Positions 22,930 to 35,379 of a stretch of 64,000 nucleotides of DNA are shown here, one piece after another. The stretch is from positions 82,887,819-82,951,818 of the forward strand of contig CM065295.1 in the NCBI GenBank assembly GCA_032871835.1, in the 5' to 3' direction. How positions within the stretch are numbered: position 1 is the stretch's first letter; every line of letters begins with the position of its first letter. The notes below the pieces were generated by a model. That model worked only from the letters and a program-made list of their open reading frames with translations. It did not search any database and was not told the DNA's origin. This DNA comes from Dipteronia dyeriana. Its lineage: Eukaryota > Streptophyta > Magnoliopsida > Sapindales > Sapindaceae. Position numbers and translations under genes: made by a program.

Positions 22930-23303
22930 TGTTGACAAATTGGCTCAACTTCCACCTTCTATCTACCACCACCTACATTGTTGACAATGTGGAAACCAAA
23001 CCACCAACCATTAACCGTCTTGTTGAAAATGGGGGAAGGTTGTCTCTGTCTTTCCCCTATAAATAAGACCATCAGCAAAGCAAGGGAAATATCAAGACAA
23101 GACAAGAAGCAATTCAGTATTCTGTGCTTCCAGAGAGAGTTCTTGAGAGTTGAGAGAAAAACTCTGTTTTGTATTATTTCTGAAATAATATTAGTTTGCT
23201 GCCTCCCATGGACGTGGACATAGGCAATTGCCGAACAACGTAAATATATGTGTTTGTGTGTTGTGTGCACTTTTCTGTTTAATTTCTGGTCATTTCCGCA
23301 ACA
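22930..23303 (+). repeat. 3' LTR of the copia element
   Basis: Starts TGTTGAC and ends GCAACA. It matches the 5' LTR but has only two gtggac-type units where the 5' copy has about five. Confidence 0.94.
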
Positions 23304-23763
23304 TATTCATCTTCGAAATATTTAATTTCACATAACAGAACTACAAAATATCTAAATGAAATCAAATGTCTACATTAATTCAAATTAACAAGTAAATATT
23401 CAGATAATGAAGAAGAAAAAAATCAATCAATTATGATGATACTCATATGTTTATAATAAAAACACGCATTCCCGTACCTTGGAAGAGGTAATTAGAGATC
23501 AAACGTCGATTCTTCTCTGGAGTGATCTGAAGAAAAATCGACAAAAACAAAAAATTAATATCGACTCACTTTAAAAACTAATGTATTAAAAAATTGGAAT
23601 CGGTTCCATTTATAGATCTCCATTGATTTTATTTTTCCCATTTCTCGGTAACCAAACAGAGCGCAATACATAGAAAGAGTGAGTTTTGATTTACCATGAT
23701 TGCGATGAAGAGGAGAGAACTGCGAGTGGAGGCGTCAACCATCAGCAAATTTCAGTCTCTTAT

Positions 23764-24162
23764 ACATCTCCGATAGGTGAATGCTAAATTTGACAATAAA
23801 AAATATAGTAAAATACTATATTTGACAAATCATTTTAATATTGTACTTTAATATATAATTAAATTTAAAATTTTATTTTTATTTTTATTTTATTTAAAAT
23901 TATAAAAATCAATAAATATATTTAATATATTTAATTTATATAATATTTTTTATCATTTAAAATTATAAAAATCAGCAATTAATGTATTCAATATAATTAT
24001 ACAATAACGTTTTTATAATTAAAAAATAGTATTTATTGTTATATCAAATTTGGTATATGTATAAATACTTAATAACATTTGGTATTGCATTGAAGTATAT
24101 TATTTTTTATTTTATACCAAATTATATCATTGACACACTCAAATAGTATTATATTGGAGATA
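23764..24162. mobile_element. MITE at the 5' end of the RPS10 pseudogene
   Basis: The 399-bp AT-rich segment is flanked by ctcttat (23757-23763 and 24163-24169). Its ends, acatctccgata and the reverse complement tatctccaata, are imperfect inverted repeats of a type common in plant MITEs. It lies directly upstream of the S10 5' UTR. Confidence 0.6.
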
Positions 24163-24169
24163 CTCTTAT

Positions 24170-25356
24170 CATTTGCAACTAAACCCTGATAGGGTGTTTT
24201 ATAGCTCTTCTCTGCTTTCGTTTCGGGTTTTGGACCCAAATTGGGCCTTCAATTTCAAATTTGGGCTCAAATTGTGGCTTGAAGATTTGGGCCCATCTTA
24301 CCTTTATTGAGTGTTGGGTCTAAACATTAGAGTTACAAAATGTTGTGTAAATCTTTAGAAAAACATTTTTCGACTATAGCTTCTTTGTTGGAGGCTTGGT
24401 TCAAATATATTTTATATATATACACCTGTCTATTACATATTTGACATTATGAAACTAGTGGAAGAAAAGATAAAAAACTTTTTAGATGTGATAAATATAT
24501 ACTTTTCGTTTATAACTATACATATAAAATTGTTCCGATAACATTGTTGTATTATCGGTAAATATTTAACGAGAGTTAAAGAGTTTTACAAATCGTAAAA
24601 GATTATTCGTCACACAACTCTCTTTTACATTCTGTTCTATGTAATAAGCATATTGACACTGAATTAATATCATAAGTACATTACTTGTCTTAGTCTTTAG
24701 ACCAGTAATGACTCTCTATATAGTAATAAAATATATTGAAGGCAATATCAAAATTGAATAATGGTGGTCTTTTGGGAATATATATATATATATAACTAAT
24801 TAATTTTTATTATATAATATTAATATATATATATATTGTATATCATATTATCATTGTTGTTATACAAGCTTCTACACGTACGTACACTGCACATTGTTAC
24901 ACAATGGTTAGTTTCATCCCCAAAACAAAAGGCACAAAGCTGAAAGCGATGATATAAAATACTTGAACAACTTGAACATTTTGGTTTAATTAGGATCGGT
25001 AACCGAATGATGAAAATTCACACACAACCAACAATATATAGAAATGGTTTTTGTACTCGTACATGCATTATTGTGCTAGCTGGATCGGTACTGTAGATTG
25101 ACGTTTATAGTTTTGCTAATTTAAACTGATATAATTATCACAGACAGTATATAATATGATGATGATATCGCAAGATATCATTTGAAATTTAATTTAACAA
25201 GCAGATCAGCGAATCAAAACAATTAATGAAATGCATCATCCCAATGTTCACATGTAGTACACACTACACAACTCTCTTAAGCGTCTCATTAATGTATATT
25301 ATGTCCAGATTTGAGTTTTGTTATTAATAAGTGACTGAAAAATAACAAGCCTATTG
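24170..25356. other. Intergenic AT-rich DNA without recognisable genes
   Basis: No supported coding region. It contains (TA)n runs near 24780-24840 and scattered palindromic AT sequence. Confidence 0.6.
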
Positions 25357-25366
25357 GTTTTCGTAA

Positions 25367-27077
25367 GGGATATTATTGATTTAGTCCGTATGTTTTTTTT
25401 AATTGACTATTATTTACTCATTTATCCAATTTTTACCAGATTGGTTCCTATGTTTTCTAAAACTGCTCATTTTGGTACCTCTGACCAGAAATTAGACAGT
25501 CAACCCTATCAGAAAAAGTTAATTGACCATTTTACCCTTAACTTAAGGCAAATGATCATTTTACCCTCTAACTTAAAGCAAACTCAGATTTTCAAAAAAC
25601 GAATAAAATATTATTTAACTTTTTTTTAATCAAAAGGAAAGAAATTTAAATTGAAAAAGTTATTCATCATCGACCTCCAACTGAAAAAATTGAAAAGATT
25701 TTTTTTTTATATCTCCATCTCAACCATCAACAAAAACAGTAAATCACCATCAAATAATCATCAAAACCACCATCAAATCATCTTTAAAAAAACAATACAA
25801 GTTTGTGAATAAATAAAAACTAAAATTACAGAAATAACAAAAAACAAACAGAGATCTGGAGAGAGATGGAAGCAACATTATCAACACCAACACACGTATA
25901 TAAATCTTGAACACTCCACCATCACAGATCACCAAATACACAACATCCAGCCACACCAATCCTCTACCATCACCATCAAATCATCATCAAAATCACAATC
26001 AAATCATTATCATTTATCAACACCAAAACCATCTCAAATTATCACCACCACCATACATCAACCTCAAACCCAGAAAGCCAAACCACCATCATCAACCCAC
26101 GAAATCAAACCTACTCACCCCACCCCACCACCGAAATCAATTTGCAGCCACCGAACCATCAAAATCAATCCAGAAAACCCAAAAAATCCACCACCACCAC
26201 TACCGAAACCAAACCTCGTCCACCTCCCAACACCCAAACCCGAGCATGTGCTCGTTTCGGTTAGAACCCAGATCTAGTTCGAACCAAATATGGGTTCCTT
26301 TAGGTTCGATCCCAGTTCTGGTTTGAACTAGATCTTGGTTCGTTTCGCGGTGACCGACGGGGAATAAGAGAGATTGGTTTTTATGACGGCATGAGAGTAG
26401 TTTCTTCTGGGTTTCATGGAGATCGGAGAGAGACCGAGAAAGGAGAGAGAGATCGATAAAGAAGATATATATATGGATTTACAGAGAGGTCAAGAAAGAG
26501 AGAGATTGAGAGAGAGATGGATTTTGAATGATTAAGTTTAGATTGAGAGAGAGAGAGAGAGAGATTGGTTTATAGGTTTAGGTTTTGTTGGTGGCTGAGT
26601 TTGATTTTAGGTTTATATTTAGGTTTTTTGGTGGTTGGGTTTGATTTTTGTTGGAGAACATCAATGAAGAATTAATTTCCAACCACTGTCATTCCAATAA
26701 CTAATTTTTGCTAGGATTGGTTATAGGTTTTGAGTGAGAGATATATTTTATTTTTAATTTTTTTAAAAATTTTAAAGTTTTCAATTTTTTAATTTTTTTT
26801 AGTTTTGCAATTATTTTTTGTTTATATTTTTTATTTGAATATATATATTAATTCAATTTTTATTATTTAAATTTATTTATTTTCTATTTATTTATGTGTG
26901 TGACACGTGTTATATAATTGTTTAAAGATAAAAATACCTTTAGAACCGTTTAATTTGATTAACATAACGACAAAATTGAACGGTTTTTGAAAACATAGGG
27001 ACCAATCCAGTAAAAAATGAAAAATTGATTAAAAAAAAAGATAATTAAAAAAAAAGGGAATAAATCAATAATATCCC
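25367..27077. mobile_element. Mutator-like element with long TIRs, nonautonomous
   Basis: The left end GGGATATTATTGATTTAGTC and the reverse complement of the right end (GGGATATTATTGATTTATTC) begin long inverted repeats that also share GATTGGTYCCTATGTTTTC. The flanking gttttcgtaa and gtttttgtaa form a 9-10-bp target duplication with one mismatch. The 1.7-kb body has no transposase. It holds ACC/CCA-rich sequence (about 25905-26230) and GAGA-rich sequence that look like a plant gene leader, so host-DNA capture (Pack-MULE) is possible. Confidence 0.85.
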
Positions 27078-27087
27078 GTTTTTGTAA

Positions 27088-28384
27088 TCAATAAATTACT
27101 TTTTGTTCAATTACATGAATTTAGTTCAATATGACAGGAAGTTTAAGAGCTTTAAATCTCGTACAAATTAATCCCACATTAATGAAATAGTACTCGGATT
27201 CAAGTCATTTACCTTTTTCATTATTTATAATGCACGGAGAACTAATATCGAAAATCTGCAAATTTTAAGGATTCATATATATATCACAAAATGTAATCAA
27301 CGCTCAACTTCACAAATTACCCATCAAAAACCCTAGACATTGCCATCGTTCTTCAAGAGTTTAAAAGTGCGGTTGTCATGATTAATCGTTGATTTTTTTT
27401 TTTAACACATCACACGATCACAATTCACAGTTTTCAAATTTGGGAATTGATCAAAAGCTTTAGAAAAAGGTGAAAAAAGCATGATATACATATGCTATCA
27501 TTGATTCATTGAACACCAAGAGAAGCAGTAAAAATTAGGTGCAAGCTTTGCTTTTTTAAATTGTTTCCTCTTCTGTTTAATTACAAACTCCAAGAAAGAA
27601 AGAAAAAAAATGAACATCTTCTTACATATACTTTATGTCACATTTCCTAACATTTCACAAATCTCACCCTTGAAAGCTAACAAAAAAAAAAAGGCAAAAG
27701 ACAAACAAACTCTTTTCAAAAAAAAAACCTGGAAGATTTTCAAAGCTCTCCCCTAGAAATCAAAGATAATACTGCCACCACCTTGCAGAGATTTTAAAGT
27801 GGCAGGAATGTTTGGTTGTTTGGGAAATTTCAATGAATATGCATTATCCAACACAATTTACAAAGACAACCCATTAATTATGTGCATGTAACTGCTTGCT
27901 TGATATCGGAAAAGTGTTACATGCATAATTGGATCAAATAAGAAATGGTATTGGTTTACTTCGAAAAAACCAAAATCTCGAAAATATCATAATAAACTAA
28001 CACTTAATTTTTGGAATAAACTCTTTTGATATTATTTCATTATGGCAAGTCTTAATTTATACAACTAAATCGATAAACATGAAATAACTAAAAGACATGA
28101 TTAAATTGGATAACTGTAATATAATCTTATTTAACCTAACAATTATCAAACAAATAAATAAAATCTGAAAATTAACATTATCTTATATTTGTCTTGGATG
28201 TGCAGTTAACAAAAAGCTTTAGAGCATCTTCATGTTCTTAAAAATAGAGTAATCAAAATTTGATTATTTATCACAAAAGCATCCTCAATCTAATAACTAA
28301 AATTTAGCAATAACTATAATTAATAATCAAATTTGAAGATCCACTTTCAATCACCAAATACAAACTTAACTCGAAATAACTACT
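27088..28384. other. Intergenic DNA, nothing recognised
   Basis: AT-rich, no open frame with family similarity, and no clear repeat ends. Confidence 0.5.
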
Positions 28385-29616
28385 AAACCGATATAACTGT
28401 TTTTTTTAAGGTTTTTCTTTATTCACCGGTTCAGTTCGGTTTAATTTTTAAAAAACCGGATTATCAGTTTCGGTTTCCAGTTCAATGGGTCAAACCGAAA
28501 ACTGAACCGATAGCAGGTGTATAAAATCAAAATCCCCTAATTTTTTTACAGGATCTTCCCTGTTCTCTGCCTCACTCTCATCTAAAATCCCTAACCCTAA
28601 ATCTATCAACTCCATGTCTCTCAACTTCACCGTTTGTCTCTCTCGTCCGACGTCCTAGTGTACCACCGTTTCTCTACTTCGTCTCAGGTTTGTCAAAAAT
28701 TCTCATCTCTAAATCTTTTCTCTTTGTGGTTCTGTATAGCTCTCTCATCTCTCTATTTTGTTATATATATGGTGCTTCCACAATGTATTTCGTATTTGTG
28801 GCCCTAGAGAGAGACGATAGTGCTTCCACGATGTATTTTGACCCTTGAGAAGGGCGACGGTGTTGCTGAGATGGATGGTCTTCATGTCAGATGTAGCTAT
28901 CCATCTGATGGAGGCTTCATCAGAAGCTCCATTGAAAGATCTTTCCAAATCTCTTCTAGGTTTTTTTTTCTTTTTTGAATATTTTTTGAATATTTTTTGA
29001 TGGAGCTGTTGGAAGATTTTTATATATATCTGTTAAGTTTTGTTTTAAGATCCAGATCCCTTTTAGTTTTTTTCTTTTTGTTTGATGGAGCTTCTGGGAG
29101 ATTTTTCCAGATCTGTATTAAGTTTTTTTTTATCATTTTGCTTCTTAATAATCACTTTGTGTTTTGATATTTATTATTATTTTTGAAAATGTGTTTTGAT
29201 AATTATTTTGTTCCTTGGGATGGATAGTTCAAGTAACAAGTTCTGGATGGAGGACATGCCTAGGGGTATAAGGAATTTGGTAAAAGCTGATTGGCCTATG
29301 TAATTTTGGGGTTCTTTTGCCTCTTTGTCTCCGACTGGTTTTCTTTTCTGTTGTCGTAAAAAAAAAGTGTTTTTATTGTAATGTAGACAGATCTGGCCCA
29401 ATTGGCTTTAAAAATGAGCAAAGTGCATAATAATTAAAGTCTAGAATATTGGTCCAATAGGCCTAAACTGAACCGAACCGGTCCAAACTGGTTGGTTTTT
29501 GATCGGTTGACAATCGTAAATTTTATTAGATCGATTCGTTTTTTTTAACTGATTTTCAGCAGTTTTTTAACGGTTCTATTGAAAATAGAACTGAACCGGT
29601 ATATGCCCACCCCTAG
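28385..29616. mobile_element. Possible DNA transposon rich in CCGGTTCAGTTCGG sequence
   Basis: Both ends contain inverted copies of accggttcagtt-type sequence: caccggttcagttcgg near 28426, and ctgaaccggtata near 29592. The right end closes with gcccacccctag, whose complement ctaggggtgggc is a common hAT-like terminus in plants. The left terminus is not clear and no target duplication was found. Confidence 0.4.
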
Positions 29617-30425
29617 TTGCAATTGTGTTCTGTCTCATTTGTGGCTTTTTTTCTCTGATCGTTTTCTATATTTCATCGTCGTTTCGATCCTAAAAAATCA
29701 AATTAGGTAAAATTCGTCTCTTCATTATAAATCGATCAAATACCCATATCATATACTTTATCTTGTCTTTTTCAGTTTTTTTCATTTTAACACTATTTGG
29801 CTAATGATAAATTGAAGAAATTTTTTATTATTGCTTATACTAGGTTTGTATGAGCTTTTCATAGGCTTAGACTTGGCCCTACTTGGACGTCCAACCCATA
29901 CTCAAATATACAAACATCTCCCATTGGCATAAATGGGGCAACAAAGTTTTACCATAAGCCCATCATGGGTTCAATATCTCCTCCTCGCCCAATATGGCAT
30001 AAGATGTGACATATAGGAGCCTTTGAGCCCTTAAACACATGTATTATCATCATCATAATGTACATACGGGTAAATGAATCGTGTGACCTATAAACAATCA
30101 ACACATATAAAAGGGAGTTAACAATCTCAAATCTCAATTGTAAATTCTCTATTTACAAGAGATAATATTGTTTATTATTGTATCATAGATTTAATTTTAT
30201 AATTTTTATCGGTCCAAAACATACCTAATCCCTTAAAAAGCTATACTTGACTTTATCGCATTTTATGTATTCACAAATTGTATCTCCAAATACAAATAAC
30301 CGGTCAGTGAATACATAAGTCAAATAAAAATTTACTAAATCTTCTCATTCCATCTTTATCTCTTGGTCTCCAGAGCAATTGTTACCCTAGACATGTCATA
30401 TAGACTGAATTATCATAGCCATAGC
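29617..30425. other. Intergenic DNA, nothing recognised
   Basis: No supported gene or repeat boundary in this stretch. Confidence 0.5.
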
Positions 30426-30429
30426 AATA

Positions 30430-33400
30430 ACACGTTGGGTTCATACTGGACTCGGACTGAGTCGGACTAGTCCGACCCTTTTAGCACCTTTACCTTTAAA
30501 GTATTATAACATCATCCTCTTTCTAGTCTCGTCTGCGTAGACATGACGCTGGTTCGGTTCCAACTATGTAACCAAACCAAAACCGCGGGATCTGGAATCT
30601 GACCGTGAACCGAAAATGAACCGAAATCAGGGAGGTTCTGGTTCCTATTTCTAAAAATTAAGAACCGAACCGGAACCACGTTCCGGTTCCAGTCCCAATT
30701 TTTTTTATATATTTTTAAAACCAATTTCTCTCTCTCTCTCTTTCTTTGCTTCTTCATAATCATATGACAAATAAATTATAACTAACATATCATCGAGCAC
30801 AATATCTCATGATTTACATTATGATAACAAATCATATGTCACATTTGTCGGCCTAACTTTTATCCGTAACAGACAAAATTATCATCTATATGATTATTAT
30901 TTAAAAAAAAGAGGCCTATGCGGATTTAAAAATACCTTTATTAAGATATTTGATCCAAAAGTTGTGGCTTATTCATTCACTAGTAAATTCTTGTTTTGTT
31001 TTAATTTTATTTTGATTAATCAACTAATTAAATTTTATCATTCTCAATATCACCTTCGAGGGGAGTGAAAGATGGTTGCTTAACAATATTATCCGAAGGG
31101 ATTCAGATTCGGATTACACGATTCGGTTTGCTTTCAACCTCAAGGTGTAAGTATGTAGGGATTCGGATTATCTGAAGGAATTCTAAGCTTCCACATAAAA
31201 TTTCACTTCCAATTGAGCATATCAACACATTTAAAATGACTATCGTAAGCGCTTTTAACAGAGAAATCACCATTTTTATTTTTTAGACAAACCCTAAATA
31301 ACTCTATCAATCCCGGTCTGACAGAAGTTGAATTTTAAGAGAAGTTCAATTTATTTTTTAATTAGAAAATTTTATTTAAATAAAAGAAAAAACAAATGAA
31401 AAACAAAATAGATGAGGCACACAAAAAAAGAAGAAGGAAAAGATGGAGGCGTAGATGAAAGAAAAAGAAGAAGCATAAAATAATCCATCACATCCAGTAT
31501 TTCTAAGTGATCATGGTTAATAATCTCAGTGATATATCTTGATTAAATACATTATTAAATAAGAACATATGAATAACTTCTTCTCAAAACGATTATGGTC
31601 ACATGCTTATAGTTACTGACGTTGTTTCACATCAAACTTTCTTGGATATATTGGTTGGATCGGACTTTAAAGAGTAATAATTATGTTTATAATTAAAAAT
31701 ATAACATGATGAGTGAGAGAGATATTTGCATATATAACACATTATGACAATTTTATACATGAAAAATTTGTTGCAAATATTTTTGTTAGGGGGCCTAGGC
31801 CCCTGTTGGCACTCGTCTATCTCCTCTCCTGCTCATAAGCACTTTCCACACAGCTATTGCCTCTTTAATTTTCTTTTTTACTCTCAATTTAGATGGGCTT
31901 GATTAATAGTTGTATTTTTTGGGTTTTAGAAAATTTATTGAACCCTACCTTACACCACCAACCGGGAGACAACTTCTCACACATGTTTGTAAAATGTGTA
32001 TGGTGGGAAATGTGGAAAAGAGGTGTAACATTATCTAGGGATAATTACCCTGATGGCCATCAACTCTTTCCACCACTATCAAAATGGCTACCGGACGGGA
32101 AATTGATTTCAAAATGGTCATTTTTGGTAAACAATGCTACACTAATGGTCATTCCATCCAATTTTATCAATTTCCATCCAAATCCATCCAATAAGTGAAA
32201 TTTTGGTAAATAAAAGGATATTATTAATTTATTTTAGATATTTTTTGGAAATCCATTTTTTCTTTTATTTTTTGAAATAAATAATTGTATTTAGTGTATT
32301 TATATATGTATAATATATATATCAAACATATATATAATTTTTTTTCTTTTTTTAGAAGATTAAAATTCTAAAAAGTATATTTGAGATAAGTGGAATATAT
32401 ATATATGGGATATGTTATACGTATATACACACATTAAATAAAATTATTTGTTTCAAAAATCAAAAGAAAAAATTGATTTCCAAAAAATATCTAAAATAAA
32501 TTAATGATATCCTCTTATTTACCAAAATGCCACTTATTTGATGGAATGATCATTAGTGTAACATTGTAATCAAAAATAAAAATAGTCATTTTGAAACCAA
32601 TTCCTCATCCGATGGTCATTTTGATAGTGGTGGCAAGAGTTGATTGTCATCAGGGTAATTATCCATATTATCTATTAAGAGGTGATTTGTATATAATCAT
32701 TAATTATTATAACAAATTGTTTTATTTTTCCTTGATTTATCAAATTCAAATGAAGAGATCCCTCAATCTACAAGGATCTAATAGTTCTATAAAAATGAGT
32801 GTATCATATCGCATTAGTATCCATAAAACTATACAATAAACCTGTATCAAGTACGCATATATTTATCTATAAATTTAATTTCAAAATAAATATAATATCT
32901 TATAGTATTCTGAAAAGCTTATAAATATAAGAAATGTTATTAGATAAAAGTATAAATATCTACTTTGAAGTTTACTTTTTTTTAAAAAAATCCAATTAGA
33001 TCGTTAAAATTTGCTTATTATAACTAGAATATTATCAACCACCATATCTCATGATTTATATTTTATACTGTGACTACAACTCATATGTCATATTGGTCCA
33101 TCTAACATTCTTAATACTAAATACAAGGGAAATAGTATAAAATAACTATGAAAATAAATCATTTTCTAAATATATCATTATGTAATGTTTTTTTTATTGT
33201 TTCTACCGACTTTTTTCCATAATTGACAAAATTATCTATATGATTTTAATTTTTTTTATAAAGGAGGCCTGCATGAATTCAAAAACACCCTTGTTAAAAT
33301 ACTTGGTCCAAATGTTGTGGCTTATCCATTTTATGGTTAAAGTTGTGTTTTGTTTTATTTTTATTTTTATTAAACAACAAATTAAATTTTATCATTCTCA

Positions 33401-34490
33401 ATATCACCTTCAAGGAGAGTGAAAGATGGTGGCTTAATAAAATCATCCGATAAGATTCAGATTCAGATTCAGATTATGATTATATGATTCGGTTTGCTCT
33501 CAACCTCAAATATATAAGAACCAAGTACGAGGGACATACCATTTTATTTTATTATAATATTATTTTATTTAATTTTTTCAAAAACAGTCCTAATAAGATG
33601 TTTAGGGATGAAACATTTAATGTGCTGGAGACTTGGAGTGCTAGACTGAGCTGACAACTAACAGTCCATTAAAATATGGGGATTAAAATATAAATTGTTC
33701 CAATATTGAAATCCGATTATTTTATTATAATATTAAATTTATTTTTTTTCAAAAACAGTCCTAATGAGATATGTTTAGGGATGAAACATTTAATGGGTTG
33801 GAGACTTAGGGGGCTTGACTGAACTGACAACTAACAGTCCACTAAAATAAAATATAGGGATTAAAATATAAATTGTTCCAATAATTATAATAAACAGATT
33901 TGGAGACTTGATGTTAACGTCCTCTTTTTAGTCTCTTACTCTCATTTAGACTCCAATGCTATATAAAAAAAAGGGTTGATACAAATTGGTATTTTTTTTT
34001 GGGTCCTTTTCTTTTCTTTTCTCTCCAAAAAAAAAATCATTCAATGGGATTCAGATTCGGATTAAACGATTCGTTTTTTTAATATATATATCGGTTTACA
34101 CTGATCGGTTCAGTTTTGAAGACTCATAACCGAAACTAACTCATAATCAATACGGTTCATTCAGTTCAAACCAAATTGAACCAAATTCTAACATAAAATT
34201 GAACTAAACACCTAAAATCGGTTTGGTTTAGGTCAGTTTGGTTCGGTTCACACTTTTATACCTATCCCTACTAATAGGTTATGTTTAGGGGTAGAACATG
34301 TAATAGGTTAGATTGGGCTGAAAATTGATAGTCCACTAAAATTTGGGGATTAAAATGTAAATCAATCCAATAATTATAATAAATAGATTAGGGGACTTAA
34401 CGTCATCGTCATTTTTTTTTCAATCTCAGACTCTCATCTGGGGGCCTGGGGCTGTAAAAAATGGTAGCTGCATATTGGTAAAAAAAAAAG
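30430..34490. repeat. Complex repeat unit, copy I
   Basis: The stretch aligns in order with 35.38-39.7 kb: ggactcggactgagtcggac (30445) with its match near 35390, ccaaaagttgtggcttatt (30955) with 35940, gggcttgatta (31895) with 36895, and gttttatttttccttgattt (32720) with 37120. It ends with a module on gacttgatgt and gagctgtaaaaaa-like sequence. No protein is encoded. Copy I carries the 628-bp MITE at 32038-32665. Confidence 0.85.
32038..32665. mobile_element. MULE-type MITE with long TIRs
   Basis: The ends GGATAATTACCCTGATG and the reverse complement of the right end (GGATAATTACCCTGATG) are identical, and the similarity continues (ATCAACTCTT.CCACCACTATC). The 9-bp flanks cattatcta and tattatcta differ at one base. 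The sister unit at about 37060 has an uninterrupted tatcatcta, which is the empty site. Confidence 0.9.
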
Positions 34491-35379
34491 GTTTAGTAAT
34501 TAATGTCGAAAGTTGAATATTAAGTTTTTATTCCATACTTTAGAGTTAGTTTGTTTAATTTACCCTTTTGTTTTTAATTATATTTTTTACATTGATTTGT
34601 ATGGTAAAGAATGATTTTTTTGTTTTAAGTACAAAATTCAATCTGAAAATCCCGATTCCGGAAAAAACCTGATTTCATTTTGAAAATAATTAGATTCCAA
34701 TCTAAATCCAAAACTAATACTTATCTTATTATAACTGGAAATCAAATCCGAAATTTTAATTTGTAATCCAAATTCAATCCCGTATGAATTTCAGATTGGT
34801 AGGCAATTTTGTTTAAAAATCTAATCCGAAGCCGGATTTAGGTTTCGGATTAGATCTAACCAAATCCACATTATTGAATACCTATAACTATTTACCCATT
34901 AAAGGATGAATCGGATCGAACCAGGCCTATAAGGCCTGGGCTCAAATTCTTTTGGATCCTTATAAAATTAGTTTTTTCAATTAAAGGATTAGGAATCGTA
35001 TAAGGGTGAAAAAAAGTCTCTTTCTCCTACTCTACAACAATGTTACACTTATTTAGTTAACTGTAAACTAACCTTTAATTATAATTTTATAAATAACATC
35101 TAAATATATCAAACATCAAGTGAATTCAACAACCATAAGATATTAAAACAAATTTTATTTAATTATTTCTCTTTATTCCAAATGTGTGTGTAAATGTTAT
35201 TAAACAATATATAATCATAATACTAATAATACTAATAATAATAATAATTCACTATGCAGGCCGAATATTTCGGGGTTCAGCTCGCACGGTAATTTACAAA
35301 AGCCTAGTGCTATTTCAGGTTTTTAAATATCGAGTCCTGACCAAAACTAGATTCTCTACAATAACGAGCTAGACTATAT
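34491..35379. other. Spacer between the two complex repeat units
   Basis: AT-rich sequence with several ccgaa/ttcgg-containing degenerate motifs (34630-34870). No gene recognised. Confidence 0.45.

Larger units (their letters stand above)
17649..23303 (+). mobile_element. Ty1/copia retrotransposon, degenerate, with both LTRs
   Basis: The 5' LTR is 17649-18040 and the 3' LTR 22930-23303. The 5-bp target duplication tattc is perfect on both sides (17644-17648, 23304-23308). The primer-binding site TGGTATTAGAGC (18044-18055) is complementary to initiator tRNA-Met, and a purine-rich tract (AAGGTGGAGATT) precedes the 3' LTR. Gag, protease, integrase, reverse transcriptase (YVDD) and RNase H are present in this order, with stops or shifts at about 18978, 19392, 19880, 20504, 20627, 20717, 21059, 21608 and 22388. 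By eye the LTRs differ at about 20 positions plus an 18-bp length difference, so the insertion is not recent. Confidence 0.96.
15602..23697 (-). pseudogene. RPS10: 40S ribosomal protein S10 pseudogene
   Basis: RPS10 is a component of the small cytosolic ribosomal subunit. The start codon (23695-23697) is followed at once by an intron, as expected. Exon 2 (23478-23526) encodes ITPEKNRRLISNYLFQ, matching the S10 N-terminus. Exon 3 (about 17307-17592) gives GVCYAKKDFNLAK and, in another frame, GIEFLR and EIVPATLKKQ. Exon 4 (16177-16878) gives ERRFGDHDGYR, then an inserted solo LTR, then GGAPADYQPSFR. Exon 5 (15602-15682) gives GGPGGRPGLG and a stop. Frameshifts after NLAK and before IEFLR, a TAG codon near 17480, the LTR in exon 4 and a 5.7-kb copia element in the intron between exons 2 and 3 make it a pseudogene. 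It retains introns, so it is a duplicated gene and not a processed copy. Confidence 0.85.

Noticed and set aside
31893..32839. Two short plus-strand frames with a gene-like start
   Set aside because: They span the MITE ends and differ completely from the matching part of the sister repeat unit.
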